From Taeniopygia guttata (Eukaryota; Chordata; Aves; Passeriformes; Estrildidae), in contig NC_133026.1 of NCBI RefSeq assembly GCF_048771995.1, positions 101,339,001 to 101,403,000 on the forward strand: 64,000 nt of DNA, in the 5' to 3' direction. The notes beneath the pieces are model-generated. The model saw only the letters and a list, made by a program, of their open reading frames with translations. It did not search any database and was not told the origin of the DNA. The first letter of the stretch is position 1. Each line of letters opens with the position of its first letter. A program made the position numbers and the translations under genes. Positions 13,296-26,000 of the stretch are shown in pieces.

Positions 13296-15028
13296 TTTTC
13301 TACTTGGCAAAATATTGTTTTGTCTAAGCCTGGATTTTTCTGTAATTTGTATGGATTGATAGCTGTAGTATGAGAGTGAGGACACAAAGCTGCTTGATGT
13401 GCTTTCTTTGGCTGGCTCCAGTTTTATGGTACTGAAGTTTGCAGAATGCCTTTTGGAACAACATCAGACAGACTCTGCAACATAAACTCTGTGTCAGAAG
13501 AACTAGAGAAAAAAAGACTAGTATCAGTAAAACAATAAGAAACATTGCAGAACTCTTTCCTCCTCATCTCCTTTGACCCCTTGCCCCAGCCCCCCAAGGC
13601 CTACCTGTGCAAAGTATGTCTGCATGAGTGCAGCAGCTGAAATAATGTCTGGTTGACACTGGCAATCTCTGTCCTCGGGAGAGGAATCCATGATTCTTTC
13701 TGCATTTCACGTTTGGGATCACATTGCCAGCATCACCTTCTGTCCAAGGACTCCTTTGGCACACATATCTTACTTATGCTTTTTGAAACACTGGATGTGT
13801 CCATGCATATTTCAATGGATAGATCACAGAACACAACTTTTTATGGTCCCATAATTATTACAAAGAAGCGTGCTTGGCTGGCATACCTGACCCGTCAAGC
13901 TGGTTGTGAGGAATATGATGTTGGAGGTTTGGATTTTGTTTCCTAACACTAGGGTTTTAAAATGAGTAAGAGCACATTCTGCAACAGGCTAAAATGCTAT
14001 AAAGTTTATCCAAGGACCATCATTCTTCTCAGGACTGGGACTGTATTTCCCAAGTTTTTCAGTACTGCTGTTCAATTTATAGCAATGTCCCATACCTGCC
14101 AGCTACACTTTAAAAGAAATGCTTTCCAGATGCAGAGCAAACCTGTCTTGCTGTCTTCAGATCTGAATTTTAGAGTGGTTTTGAACTGGGAGTTGACAAG
14201 CTGCAAGTCATTCTGTCCAAGCTGGATCTGTTGGATTTAGAGCTTCTCAAAACTTTTCAGGTTGACTGAGACATTTATATAGATACTGCCCCCATTCCAG
14301 ACAGCTCAGCAGGATCATTTAAGAGCTGAAATACTGTGCAGTCAGCCACATCCTGGAATGGGTTTCCCATAAAGCTGTGGAAGCATTGAGCAGTTGCTCT
14401 GCCCACAGTGTCTCCTTTCTGGGTGAGGAAATGTTCTGTGGCTCCAGCAGATGGCTCAGCAAGGCATTGCTGATTCATTCCCCCTTTTTGCTGCTTTGTT
14501 GCTGCAACAAAGGTAATTCCCAGCATATTCAGACACTAGTCAGTGCTTTGTAGAAAGGGGACCCATCCAAACAGCATGTAAGATCAGTACAGTCATTCTC
14601 AGGAGCTTTAATGATGTAAACCTGTCCACTGACAACAACTCTAGTAATGGAGCAGTTCCACGATTTTTTGAGTAACTTCCCCACCAACCACTCTAGTCTT
14701 GGTGTCTTTTAACATCTTTAACAGAAGGAACTACATCCCCCTCATAGCAGTCACACATCTCAAGAACAAGAGCAACCCTCCCACAGGAGCAGCAGGCACA
14801 GAGGGAATGGCAGGGAATGCCCAGGGCTGCAGAGGGTTGTTGTGACAAGACCAAGTACTACCAGAACACCACCATCTCTTCTTCAGAGCAGGGCATCTTT
14901 CAGGTTCTGCATTTGTGCATTTTTAAGCATAAAATTCACCTCTTTCGTATACTGGCACAGCATATCTTACTCCACTCTGAGTTGTATCCAGCTCCAGGGA
15001 TACTCTCCCAGCAAATGCTACGAGAATT
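13296..15028. other. Intergenic, no gene seen
   Basis: Unassigned sequence between the two intergenic CR1 copies. Open frames are at most about 100 codons, with no recognisable similarity. Confidence 0.6.
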
Positions 15029-15414
15029 TGCTTTGTTCAGCCTGGAGAAGAGAAGGCTTCAAGATGACCTAATTGAAACCCTCCAGTACCTGAACGGAGC
15101 CTACAAGAAAGATGGAGATTGACCTTTCACTTTGTAGTGACAGGACAAGAAGGAACGGATTAAAACTGAGAAAGAGCTGATTTAGATTAGATATTAGGAA
15201 GAGTTTTTCACTTTGAGAGTGGTGACGCACTGGAACAGGTTGCCCAGAGAAGCTGTGGATGCCCCATCCCCGAAAGTGTTCAAGGCCAGGCTGGATGGGG
15301 CTTTGAACAACCTGGTCTAGTGAAAGGTGTCCCAGCCCATGGCAGGGGGCTGGAACTAGATGATCTTTAAGGTCCTTTCCAACCCAAACCATTCTATGAT
15401 TCTGTGATTCTGTG
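15029..15414 (+). repeat. CR1 retrotransposon fragment with octamer tail
   Basis: Contains the CR1 signatures TTCAGCCTGGAGAAGAGAAG, GGAACAGGTTGCCCAGAGAA and AAGGTCCTTTCCAACCCAAA. It ends in three tandem 8-bp units, ATTCTATG then ATTCTGTG twice, at 15391-15414. This is a relatively well-preserved 5'-truncated copy. It ends about 140 bp from the inferred PTPRM cleavage site, in tail-to-tail orientation with the gene. Confidence 0.95.
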
Positions 15415-15572
15415 ACCTTGCTATTGGCTGGATCAATACTGGATCACACAATAAACGCTCACTGGAGGTAGCTCACTATTTGCTAGATTTAATCTAGAAA
15501 AGAGGCTTAGTTGGAGGCACTCTGGTGCCAAGAGATATTAAATTAAACAAAATTTTATCAGGTATGTAATTA

Positions 15573-15578
15573 TTTATT
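15573..15578 (-). terminator. Candidate PTPRM polyadenylation signal AATAAA
   Basis: TTTATT on the plus strand reads AATAAA on the gene strand, about 1.37 kb after the stop codon, in the context CTCAATAAATAATTAC. A T-rich tract lies 25-40 nt downstream. It is the best-placed canonical hexamer before the CR1 copy ending at 15414. Confidence 0.55.
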
Positions 15579-15696
15579 GAGCTGAGAATCCATACAAGAT
15601 AAACAAATGTTTACACTATCATACAGTAAGCATTTCCAGGGCCTAATAAAAATGATTGTCACTCACTGTGCTTCACCAAAAAAAATCATTTTAATG

Positions 15697-15705
15697 AATA
15701 AATAA
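15697..15705 (-). promoter_or_regulatory. AU-rich element nonamer UUAUUUAUU
   Basis: AATAAATAA on the plus strand reads TTATTTATT on the gene strand, within the inferred 3'UTR. This is the classical mRNA-destabilising nonamer, but a single copy in AT-rich sequence can occur by chance. Confidence 0.35.
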
Positions 15706-16113
15706 TTTGATGAAATCAAAAAATATTTACAATATCAACAAATGAAAAAGCTTTGGATATATTAATCTGAGCATCCTGTCTTTTGTATTTTTTAATGCAT
15801 TCCTATCAAAATCCTCTCTATGAAATGGTACAAAGTGGATAGAAATTACAACTCAACAAAGTTATCATGATTTGGTACATGTCTTTCTGTTAGTTCAGAT
15901 AAGCTACATATGATTTGCTTATTATGCACGTGTTAGAATACAAATATAACTAAAATCATATATTATCAAAATGCCAGACAGCATTCTCCACAGAACAGAA
16001 ATGTACACTAGGCTGTGACAAGAACTGAGAATCACAGGCAACAAAATGTAACAGAAAAAGTACAAATTCCTTCATAAGAATATAATTGTGCTCTCTTATT
16101 TACCAAAGAACTA

Positions 16114-16684
16114 TGCTGCTTCACCACATCGATGGCTGAGTGTGGGCTGCCCTGGACTGAGTCCCGCAGGGTGACCCACTGCTGGCCAGTCGATGGTTGC
16201 CCAGACCGTGTAATGTAAACTCCACCAAGGACGAGAGGACTCTCAGGCTGTAGAATCCACGAGGGTTTATAGGAGGGAAGTCTGAGGGTTGAAGGAAACA
16301 GGAAGGGAGCAGGAGGACAACCACACGTGAAGTGTGAGGGCACTGACAGCGGCTGTCGGAAGAGGGACCAGGGAATATAACTGGGGAAGGATAGGAGGGA
16401 CCAGGGTACAAACAGTCCAGCGGGGGAAGGGTTTGGAGGAGGAGCTGGAATGGGGTGATGTGAACTGGACCAACGAGGGAGAAGAGAAGGAGCAGTTTTC
16501 TGAGGGAACCAATGGGGGAACTGAGAACAAAGAGCTTTCTAGAATGGGGGAGAGTACAACAGATGACTGGCATGAACTCATTTGCATGGGAGCGCAGGGA
16601 TCTCTGGGAAAATGCTTTGCCCACTTAAACAACTGTGCTCTCCCAGGGCATGCCTGAGCTATTTTCCCCAGGGTGTCTCCCACA
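16114..16684 (-). mobile_element. LTR-like insertion (solo-LTR candidate) in PTPRM 3'UTR
   Basis: This roughly 570-bp block is much GC-richer than both flanks. Read on the minus strand it can be bounded as TGTGGGAG...AGCAGCA, the TG..CA ends of an LTR. It has promoter-like parts in U3 order: an octamer ATGCAAAT (complement of 16580-16587), a CCAAT box in inverse orientation (16509-16513) and a TATAAA (complement of 16266-16271) about 150 bp before the 3' end. I see no convincing target-site duplication and no internal viral genes, so a solo LTR is an inference and the ends are approximate. Open frames inside it (for example 16121-16624) have no recognisable product. Confidence 0.45.
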
Positions 16685-16806
16685 GCTCAACATGAATACG
16701 GTGTTCAAGGACTGCCACGTGGTTTGGTGTAGGCTCACAGGGGTGCCAAGCAGCAGCTTCTGAGTGGCAATCGGGCAGTGCAAGCGGTTTTATAAACATC
16801 TTTTGG

Positions 16807-16823
16807 GGCTCTTAAAAAGAGCC
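16807..16823 (-). promoter_or_regulatory. Perfect 7-bp stem hairpin in PTPRM 3'UTR
   Basis: GGCTCTT and AAGAGCC flank three bases; in the mRNA this gives a 7-bp stem with a UUU loop, about 125 nt after the stop codon. It is seen directly in the sequence; a function is not implied. Confidence 0.45.
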
Positions 16824-16947
16824 AATTATACAAAGCAGTAGAAGCATAACACTGAGAAGTCTTCATCTCATTTACACAGACATCATGAAGTGACTTGCTT
16901 TGTTTGTGGTAGTGAAAGGAGGAGCTTTGTCTGTGCTGTCTAGACAA

Positions 16948-17001
16948 TCAGCCAGAATTCAAGTATTCTAAAGCCACTTCGTAGCAGAATTTGTATTGAT
17001 C
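16948..17001 (-). CDS. PTPRM: PTPRM last coding exon, C-terminus
   Basis: After the acceptor TTTTTCAG, 17 codons read [17 protein letters not shown] followed by TGA at 16948-16950. DQYKF is the D2 counterpart of the EQYVF Q-loop that follows the D1 signature, and the intron falls at the same place in both. The ending LNSG fits PTPRM rather than the PTPRK, PTPRT or PTPRU tails I remember. It is too short to stand out by length alone but is certain from splice phase and sequence. The same exon carries the 3'UTR below. Confidence 0.97.
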   Translation of the reverse strand, partial: DQYKFCYEVALEYLNSG

Positions 17002-20000
17002 CTGAAAAATCAAAAGAAAACCACAAAGTCAGTTATTGAACAAACTTAATTAAAGGGGTCAATATTTCTCTCCTGCTAAAATTATTTACTATCAGCTGCT
17101 GTCAGTGGGAACCAGTTTGCAAATCCAATTTTTGTTCAGATAAGAAAATCTTTATATTAACCAGACAATAAACACTATACATAGTAACTTATGGTACTGC
17201 TCACGTTAGATGAGTATTTAGCTGCTGTAATACACTTCTATGAGAAAAACTGACTGCACATAAGCAAATTGACTTGCAACCCTTCTGTCATTTGCGAAAA
17301 TGCTCATGCAGCACTCAATGAGAATTGGAGTTATTGAAATTCCTCCCTGGAAATGTTTATCTTAAAATAGACCCAGTGTTAAGTACTTCCCAGATTGCAA
17401 CTTTTATTTTAATGTCATTCAGACACTTGCTGCATTTCAGGGCAAGAGTACTTACTGTTGGTCCTCTCTCTGCAGCCCAGACTCAACCCACAAGACTGTG
17501 CAATAGCCTTGTGAGATGGGGCCTGAGCTAAATTAATTGGATTAATTCCAGTTAATTTTTAGCAACTGCCAGTGATGCTCAAGTTAGGCTGGGTAACAGG
17601 AGAACTACAAAGAGCCTAAGTTTTCAGGTGCCAGCCCTGTGCTTCAAACACAGACCTGCTAGTTTTATTTGTAACTGCTTGGAAACAGTGCAAGTCCCAG
17701 GGAAATAAATCCCCTTCCTGAGAGGATGCAAACCCACTCTGCATCTCTGGGGACAAAAGGTCATTGGCCCCTTTCAGGTCTTCAGTGGAATGGAGAGGAC
17801 AGGTTTGACTAACCTTTGTCCACTTTGAACCATTTAAATGGTGCAGTCACTGCTGAATTCCCAGTTTTATGTGCATACATACCCCTTTCCTGTTTCCATT
17901 CTTGCTACTTGCAATACTCAAAAATACTACAGATATTGAAATAAAAAAAAAAAGCTGAAAGAAATACTAAGTGCAGGTTCCCTGAATCTAAGGGCTCTTG
18001 CTTCTGAAAGTTCAATTTGGAAACAGTTGCCAGTTTTATGACTATTTCTGTTACTGAAATGCTTCTTTTGCTTATGCACTTGATTTGATTAATAAAGAAT
18101 AACTAAGCACATATAGTTATTTAGGAACAACAACAGATTTAACGAGCTGACAGCACTCAGCCTTGCCCACCATCATGAGTAGTAAGACATTCAGATATAT
18201 TCTCTTTTCAAAAAATTTAAAGGGTTAAATCTTTTGGCCTGTATTTGTGATTTTGGTTAACATTTTAGCTGAGAGTACACTTAAGATGCAAAAGACCATA
18301 TACTATTAATAAAATCAAAAAGCTATTAACAAACATGGATCATTTAGAAGTTCTGTTGTTGAGAAATGTCACATCATAAGAAAATAAGTCTTAGGTGCAC
18401 ATATAACCGAAGTGATGACTGTGTTGTATGCGGGATTTAAAACCCTCCTGCAAGGTTCCATAAACTGCTTGTCTTCTTCAGAATGAGAAAGGAGTTAAAA
18501 CAAAAAAGAAGGAAAGAACAGAGTATTATGTAAATTCCTTTTCTGCTTTTACTGCATATATATTTCTAAATAAATGGAAATTGCTCTGTAACTACGTAAC
18601 AGATCAAAACAAGAGATCAGCCACTCATCCATTTCCACTCTTTCGTGCTCATTTTATGCCGATTTACTGATCCAGCAGAATAACTCATTTTCAGTAAACT
18701 GAATACCTGTCTTAAAGAGCAGACATACCTTATTTTCCACTGTGTTCACTCACTAGTGTCCTTTGTACTTTTTTATTATTCATTTGATGGTGGATATTAA
18801 AAGTCTCTTTAGACTAGCTAGCTTCAGAGAGGTATATTTAAATTTATTTTCTAGGACACCTGTGGGTAGGCCCAATAACATTTCTCACCAAATGCTTCAG
18901 GCATTCCATAATAGATGTTTTGCAACATCATGTGTTACGTTTGTATGATAGCTGAAAAAATTTATTAGATTTCCATACTGTAGAGATGTGGCATTCAGAT
19001 TTTTACACTTGGAGGAAAACTAAAGGTTGCAGTGAAATTAAGAGATTAATCTTTAAGTATGGATGGCAAAGACTGTCTTTATCTACTCAGAAAGTGCATG
19101 ACATGTATTGATAAAGCAGTGTTAAACCTGTTTTTTTGTGAAACAATGTCATGATTTTGAGAATTTAATCTTTTACCATAAAATTTTACAAGTTAGATGA
19201 ATATTACTGTTCTTCTTTTTCCAGTAGAGAAACTGAGGCAGACACATTAATATAAGAAGGGTCATAAAAGATAAAGTCAGTAACAAGATCAGGAAAAGAA
19301 CTTAAGTGTCCCAATTCCTTTTACCAAGAAGCAATCTACATGGAAATTGAAACCTGGCTAATTCCAATATTTGTTCCTATGAGGTGGCAGACCACAACTG
19401 AAGAGATGTCATTCTAACTCTGCTCAGTCAGTGCACTATGTGATAATGGGAAAAATCCTCATTGTCCCTTGCCTTTATTCCTTGTCTCTTAAAATAAGGA
19501 AAACAATACTGATCTCCTTCACAAGTTTTGCAATTTCCTAATAAAAAAGGCCCTACAAAGCCTTTCTATGCCTTCCAGACATTCTCAATACCACTCTCAA
19601 TTTACTAAAAGGCACATTTTTATCTAAAATAACACATTTAGATTTTTGATTTAAAAAATTATCTGCTGAGAAATGGAGACAACTGCCTGACAAATCTATA
19701 ACTGGAGAACTGTCACATATGGGAATTTATAGAGAGCATTTTTTTAACTGTACTTCTACACTGGTAATTTTCTTTTTATTTCTATAAAATAAATGAATAG
19801 GAGATCAGAGAGTTCTGTGGGCTTAAGTTTTAGGAGGATGGAGAACAGCAGGCCTGCCAAATCCCTGCATAAACTATACTGCATGAATGAAGTAGAAGGA
19901 CATTTTTCTTAATATCTAGGAAATAAAAATGTATGGTTCTCAGCACAATGATTCTCCTCCTGAGAATATAAACTAGAGGAAAAGAAGCCAATGAAGCTGC

Positions 20001-23000
20001 TCCCTCCCATTACTGTGGGAGTTTGATAGTTTCTCACTGACACAAGACTCACAGTTCCACACTGCTGGCTCATGGCCCTGTGGTACTGCTTGTGAACTCC
20101 CTCCTTGCTTTGCACAGCTGACCTTTCTCCATGTGCCTGGCCAGAGCTGGGCCTAGGGGAGGGTTTGGGACTTCAGAGGCAGGCTAGGAGAGAGCACTGT
20201 GATGGGGAATATAGTGGAAGCCACTCTCCCCCAGGAGAGAGGAGCCACAGCCATCCATGTGGTGGAGAGGTGGATATCCCTCCCTACCTGTATGTCAAAG
20301 CCTCGCTCTTTCTGCCTATTCTCCAGTGTGTACCACACTCAGCTCATCTGAGGGGGTCCTCTCCTAAAATTACAGCTGGTTGGACCAACTCAGTGAGATG
20401 TCTCCTGCCTCACTCTGGGCATGCTAGAGAAAAGTTGCTGAAATTACTCCAATTTGTTTAACCAGATCTTGCAAAATCGGCCTGGATTGGGTTAACATCC
20501 CTGAAAGTGCCCAGATGCTGCTTCTTCCTGCCTGTGATACTAAATCAAATGCAGCTGCCTCTTAAGCAGCCACCTCTGCAGCAGGATGTTGTAAAAGTGT
20601 CTTTATAGCCCAGCCTTCAGAACAGGGCATCAAGCTACACCCATCTCCAAGTACAAAACTACACACTAGAGTGTAAGAACCTGCTGGTTTAAGCTGTTCT
20701 GCAGCTCTTCTGGCATAGCAGCTGGCACTTCAGCAGTTCTCCATTTAGGAAAAAAGCTCATAAAACACTCTCTAGGAAAATAATTGCACATGGCCCCTTG
20801 TTTCTGAACTTCTTTAATCTTTCTATGAGATAGAGCAACCATAATTAAATGCAATATTCTGGATGTCAAACTGAAATTCATGGCTTTGATAAATATTAGG
20901 CGATTAAGCTATTTATAAAATATATAATTTGAAAATCTGGCATTTAATTTTACATAACTATTATTTCTACCATGCAAGGGCTGCTCTCCACTTGGTTCAG
21001 CATGCTAGAAAAGAAAATTAATAAGGATGTTCATCTGAAAGTTTAAAACTCTTAAAAAATTCAAACGATCAGAGACAAAGTCTCCTTGGGAAGAAAGCAA
21101 TGTAAAAATACTGTTACAAGTGAAGTGACTTCATTATCCCCTTTGAAAATGACTTGCTTGCTTTGTGAACAACTCCCACTGCAAATCCTGGAAATCTTAC
21201 CGACTCTTCTGAGAAAAAGAACATTTTCTATTTAATGGTGCAGTTAAAAAGCTCATACCAGAAGGTCCACCATGTTAGGCTTATTATTCCTCAGTGTCTT
21301 CACAGCATGGAATACGTCAACAGCCTTCTGATGTCGAAGCATTTCACAAACAATACTGATTGCACAAAATGTCCCACTGCGGCCACCTCCATTCCTGCAG
21401 TGAAAGTGATAAAATGGCTCAGTTACAATGGACTCTGTGTCACAAGTTTGTGATGGCTCCAGAAGGCATGAGTTTCAGCAGGGAGAAACCACAGAATATT
21501 CCTGCCCCAAAGGCTGCTGAATTCTAGGCAAAACATGATTTTTAATTGGAATTGGCATGCTGAAATATCTCAAAGCTGATTCAGAAGTCAGCAGGCTGAA
21601 AGCCTGGAGGGAATTGAATGGCTGAGTTTTGCACCACCCTTCAGTGAACACTGGAGACAGAACAAAGAGGATGCTAAAATAAGGATAAAGTACTTTTAGT
21701 TTCCGTTTAACACTGCTTTGCATTGTAAACACACATGGCTGCAATGAATATCAGGGCTGGAAATGCCACAGAGAAAGCAAATCTTTCAGTTCTTTTATTC
21801 CAGATTCTGGTGCTTTCCTCCTGGACACAAAGGCATTTTGGAGGAACTGCAAAAGCACCGGAAGTCTCATTTGGGGGAGTCCTGGTGGCTGCACTTGGTA
21901 TGGCATTGAGTGGTGCTGCCATGTCCCTCTGTCTGATTATCTCAGCTCCTGGCAGCAGGAAGAGGGGCTGGCTGCCTGGCAAGGACTGTTTCTAAAGGCA
22001 GATGTATTCCCCCTCCACCCACAGTTATCAGAGGTTGAGAACCTGAAGCGAATTGCTAATAAAGTAGCCAGGCACAAATGTTCATATATGTGATCAAATA
22101 CAGCATTTAATAATACTTTATCCCTGGTTATTTTAATCTTCAAGAGAATCTCTTTCTTTCTGGAAACCTGATTATTTCAACATTTATTCTAATCAGAATC
22201 TTTAGGCTGTGCTTCACTGAAAATAATAAACCTTAATAATTACCAGAGTGCAGACTAGTTAGGTAGCAGGTCTTTCAAACAAGCTTTGCAAATGGTTGAT
22301 TTTCAAAGGAAGATACAACGTTGCACATCTGTCACATCCAGGCACTATGAAAAGAATGCTCTCTGCTGCCAAAACAGCGCCTGATATTGTGGGACTGTTT
22401 GAGAATTTTAATTAAAATAAAGTCATTTAAAAGGATTATATTAGAGCTTTTTCTTTCTTTACTGCCTGGAAGTGACGCATGTGTGATGTTGTACAACTAT
22501 TTAATATCATCAGCCACCTCAGAGATAACAGTAATTTGCACTTCAAAAGGGTCTTTTCAGCTAAAGATCTCAAAACATTAATTAATCACACTGCACAATA
22601 CTTCTTTGATGAAAGTATTATTATCCCCATACTACAGATGGGGAAACTGAAGAGCAATGACTTGTTCAAGGTCAGTGATAGTAGGAATTACTAATATACT
22701 CTTAGATTTTCCTCCATCATTCTGACACAGGATGCCAACTTCTGAACATGGTTTTCCTGTTAGCAGGTCCCTTCTCTATCATGGCAACATCTTTAAACAG
22801 ATGTTTAGAGGAAGACAAATACAACTTCAACTGCTGAAGACTCACCCTCAAAAGATCAGCTACTTCTGAGGGCAAAAGCACGTACAGGTATTAAACTTGT
22901 ATCAAAAGAATGATGGTGGCAAAGTGGATGAGAGTCTGCATTAGTGGAGCACAAAGTCACAGGAGGACAAAAATATATAACATTATTACAGAAAAGTAAG

Positions 23001-26000
23001 GCAATTACAGGATCATTGTAACTGGTCTACCACACCACTTTTACTCCTGTGCTTTATGCCTGGAAAATGAATCACCCCTCCAAAACGACTTATTTCTGTG
23101 GTCCTTATCTGCAGAAATAAAAGGTACATTGTTCTAAAGGCACATTTTTGATTTACTGCGAATAAGTATGCAACATTCCCATTTGCAAGACTCACAGACA
23201 TTTTTATATAAAATAGAGTTAATTCGAATCCATCATCTTTTCATAAGGCTCTAACAAAGGACAGATGGGGAAACTCATGAATCTACATTAAAATTACACA
23301 ATTCCTCTTGCATTTGAAGCTTTTAAATGAGCAGTTGTATTATTAATTCAGTTCCAGATTAGATAGATGCCTCTTCACCTCGTTACAAATCTTTAAAAGC
23401 CTGGCACAAATTCGGTGACAGTATTCCCTTATTCCTCTCTTCCGTTTCCAGTACTTACAAGCAATGTACGACTGTGCGTCCCTCTCCCCCGTTGTATTCC
23501 TCCTGCCACTTGTCCACCTGACGGATGAGCTTCAAGAAGGAGCGTTTAGAAACCGGAGTGTCCCTGTACATGGGCCATCCCAGGAACTGGAACTGCTGCA
23601 CCATCCGATAGCCGTCCTGGGGCTGCAGAGATCCGGGCAAAAGCAGGAAAAGTAACAGTATTTTATTGGCACGTAATTTAGGTATTTGCATCAATAAGGG
23701 AAGTTGTTCAAGCAGATGATTGCTGACAAACTGCTAATGTAATTTCAACTGCCCTTGAGGATTTATGACTTTTAATTTCCAATTGAGTTATTAAAACGAG
23801 TTTTAAAACAGATTGCTATACAATAGACTAAAACATAGCAACAGTACATCTGTAAAATCAAGCAAATAATTAATTAATAAGATAGGAGGAACTTGGTAGG
23901 AAAGACAGAGCTGTAACATAACTTCAATTATATACTGTTTTCATATATAAGCTTCAGTGTTTTTAAGAACGTTTATATATTTCTGTCCTTTTTTTACAAG
24001 AAAGGTCAAACCCTCTCAAGATATTTTGAAGCAGGAAACATTAAAGAAACCAAACAGAATCCTCAGATGTTTGTGGCTTATAAAAAATATTGTGTTCTAC
24101 TGCAGCAGTCAGAGCCCCTCTGGTGAAACACTACTGAACAGTTGCTTTATGGTGATTTAAAATAAAAAAGGAGCACAGAACAAGTGATAGTGGCAGAAAA
24201 GTACAGTCCTTTGAAAAGGGCATAATAAACATGCACATGAAAACTGGTTTTGTAGTCTAGAGTTTGCCACTTTTGTGCAAAGTGAGGGCATTTTAGTGCC
24301 ACTCCTAAAATGAACAACACACAGAAACATTGACATTGTATTTTATTCTGTAGAGTAAGAGTTAACAGAGAGGATGTAAGACGATATAGGAATAAACAAA
24401 ACTGGATGCAGCATTAGGATGTGCTCTCCAATTGGTTTTGTGTGCTTTATGTCACAGTCTGGAATCTACTGATTTCCTGTGCAGTTTCTTTCAGCTGATG
24501 GACCCTTTTCCCGAAGCAGATCAGCCAGACCCAATGCTTGCTGAAGGTCACAGCCTGCTGGAGGCTGTGTTTTTTATATTGCCGCATTTACTGCAAATGC
24601 CAGGCCTTCATAGTATTAAAAAAGTATTTGTAGTTTTAAAATCTGCTTCCTATTTGGATATTAACATGTTTTTGGTGTCTCTCCCTGTCCAGTGAGCTAC
24701 CAGGTCTCAGGGAAGTTCTTGATTTTTTTTCTGGAGGGATTGCTGCTTATTCCTAACTACAGTTTTTTGGTGGTTGATAGAAGTCCATTGCAAAGTCTCC
24801 CTGAATGGGAACAGATACTTGGTCTGTGGTGGAATCTTTTTTCCACTCAGCTTGAAAGACATGCCTTGTTTAGTCTTCTGTCAACTTTATGGGAGCATAA
24901 AAGCTGGATACAAGAACAATCTGCTCGCCCTTCTGAAGTAGTTACATATGTTATGAAGTGTGGTTAGTGAGAGAGGATCTTCACTAAGAGGCTGAGATTG
25001 CTATTGAAAAACATAACTAGTATTGGTGCACAGCTTTCTTCACATAACACAGGATACAAATACACAAGATGGCTAATTTCAGACTATTGAAAACAGCACT
25101 GATTTCAGCATTTTTTGGCTATCATACAATCTGAATGCCACATTTATTTCATTTGCATTTAACAAACTTGAGATATGTATTAAATTTTTTTAACTTATAT
25201 TATACATAGAAGGCTTTTTTCCCCTCTGTGATTGTGCTGTGACTCAGTATTGCGCCATTGCTTTCAAATAAATACGCTGAAAAATGAAAATGGTTCTATG
25301 TGAGTTTAGCTTTCATTTCTACGATTTGAGTAGACTCAATTCATCTACTGAGACAAAATTGTTTTGCAAATAAGATCCTTACTCTGGCTGCATTATAAAT
25401 TCGGAATATCCGGCTGATGATGTCTTCTTCTAAGTCAGCTGATACAAACTCCACCTGAATAGGACCATGCCGGTGGACTCCATTTTCTGGCCAGTACTGA
25501 GGACAGAGCTATAGCAGACCATGGACAAAAAAGAACACAGTTAATCACCTTGGATTTCATGCTGCCTCACCATACTTTTCTGTATTTTAATTTGTCATAC
25601 ATGCACTAGTGGAATTCTTGCACAGTATCTTTATAAAATACATGACGCACCAAGTTCGGTTTTGTGCACTCTGCTTTCATAATGCTTTTTCATGTACCTA
25701 ACATGCTGTTCCTCGCTGCTGTACTTTTAGTGTCTAGTGTTTGGAGTAAAACACTTCTGACACTCAATGTTAGCTCTACAATACATTTTCATGAGACAGG
25801 GAGAGGCTGACAAATATTGCTGAATTCTTGGAGGCAGTGGAGGCTAAAAACCAAAGGCCTGAATAGTTGCTAATAATTCAAACTGCATGTAATTTATACT
25901 AGGAAAGGTACATAAATTCTCAAAACTCAGGATTAACTTTCACATGTTTCACCTGATGACCGATGATGTTGGCGAATATTAGCATTGCTTTAAACTTCCA

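Larger units (their letters stand above)
15555..16947 (-). other. PTPRM: PTPRM 3'UTR (inferred extent)
   Basis: Sequence following the TGA on the minus strand. The last visible polyadenylation hexamer AATAAA is the complement of 15573-15578, so cleavage would fall near 15550-15560; a U-rich stretch follows. The UTR part 15555-16110 is AT-rich, with a UUAUUUAUU AU-rich element at 15697-15705. The segment 16114-16684 is conspicuously GC-richer and looks inserted. The extent is an inference: no transcript data, and an earlier cleavage site is possible. Confidence 0.6.

Noticed and set aside
1..15500. A neighbouring gene downstream of PTPRM (RAB12 is the next gene in mammals, from memory)
   Set aside because: No small-GTPase motif or other exon was found on either strand; the gene, if syntenic, is further away.
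16121..16683. Overlapping open frames of 167, 138 and 107 codons on both strands
   Set aside because: They lie within the GC-rich LTR-like block, where stops are rarer. The translations are low-complexity S/P/L-rich sequence with no viral or cellular motif.
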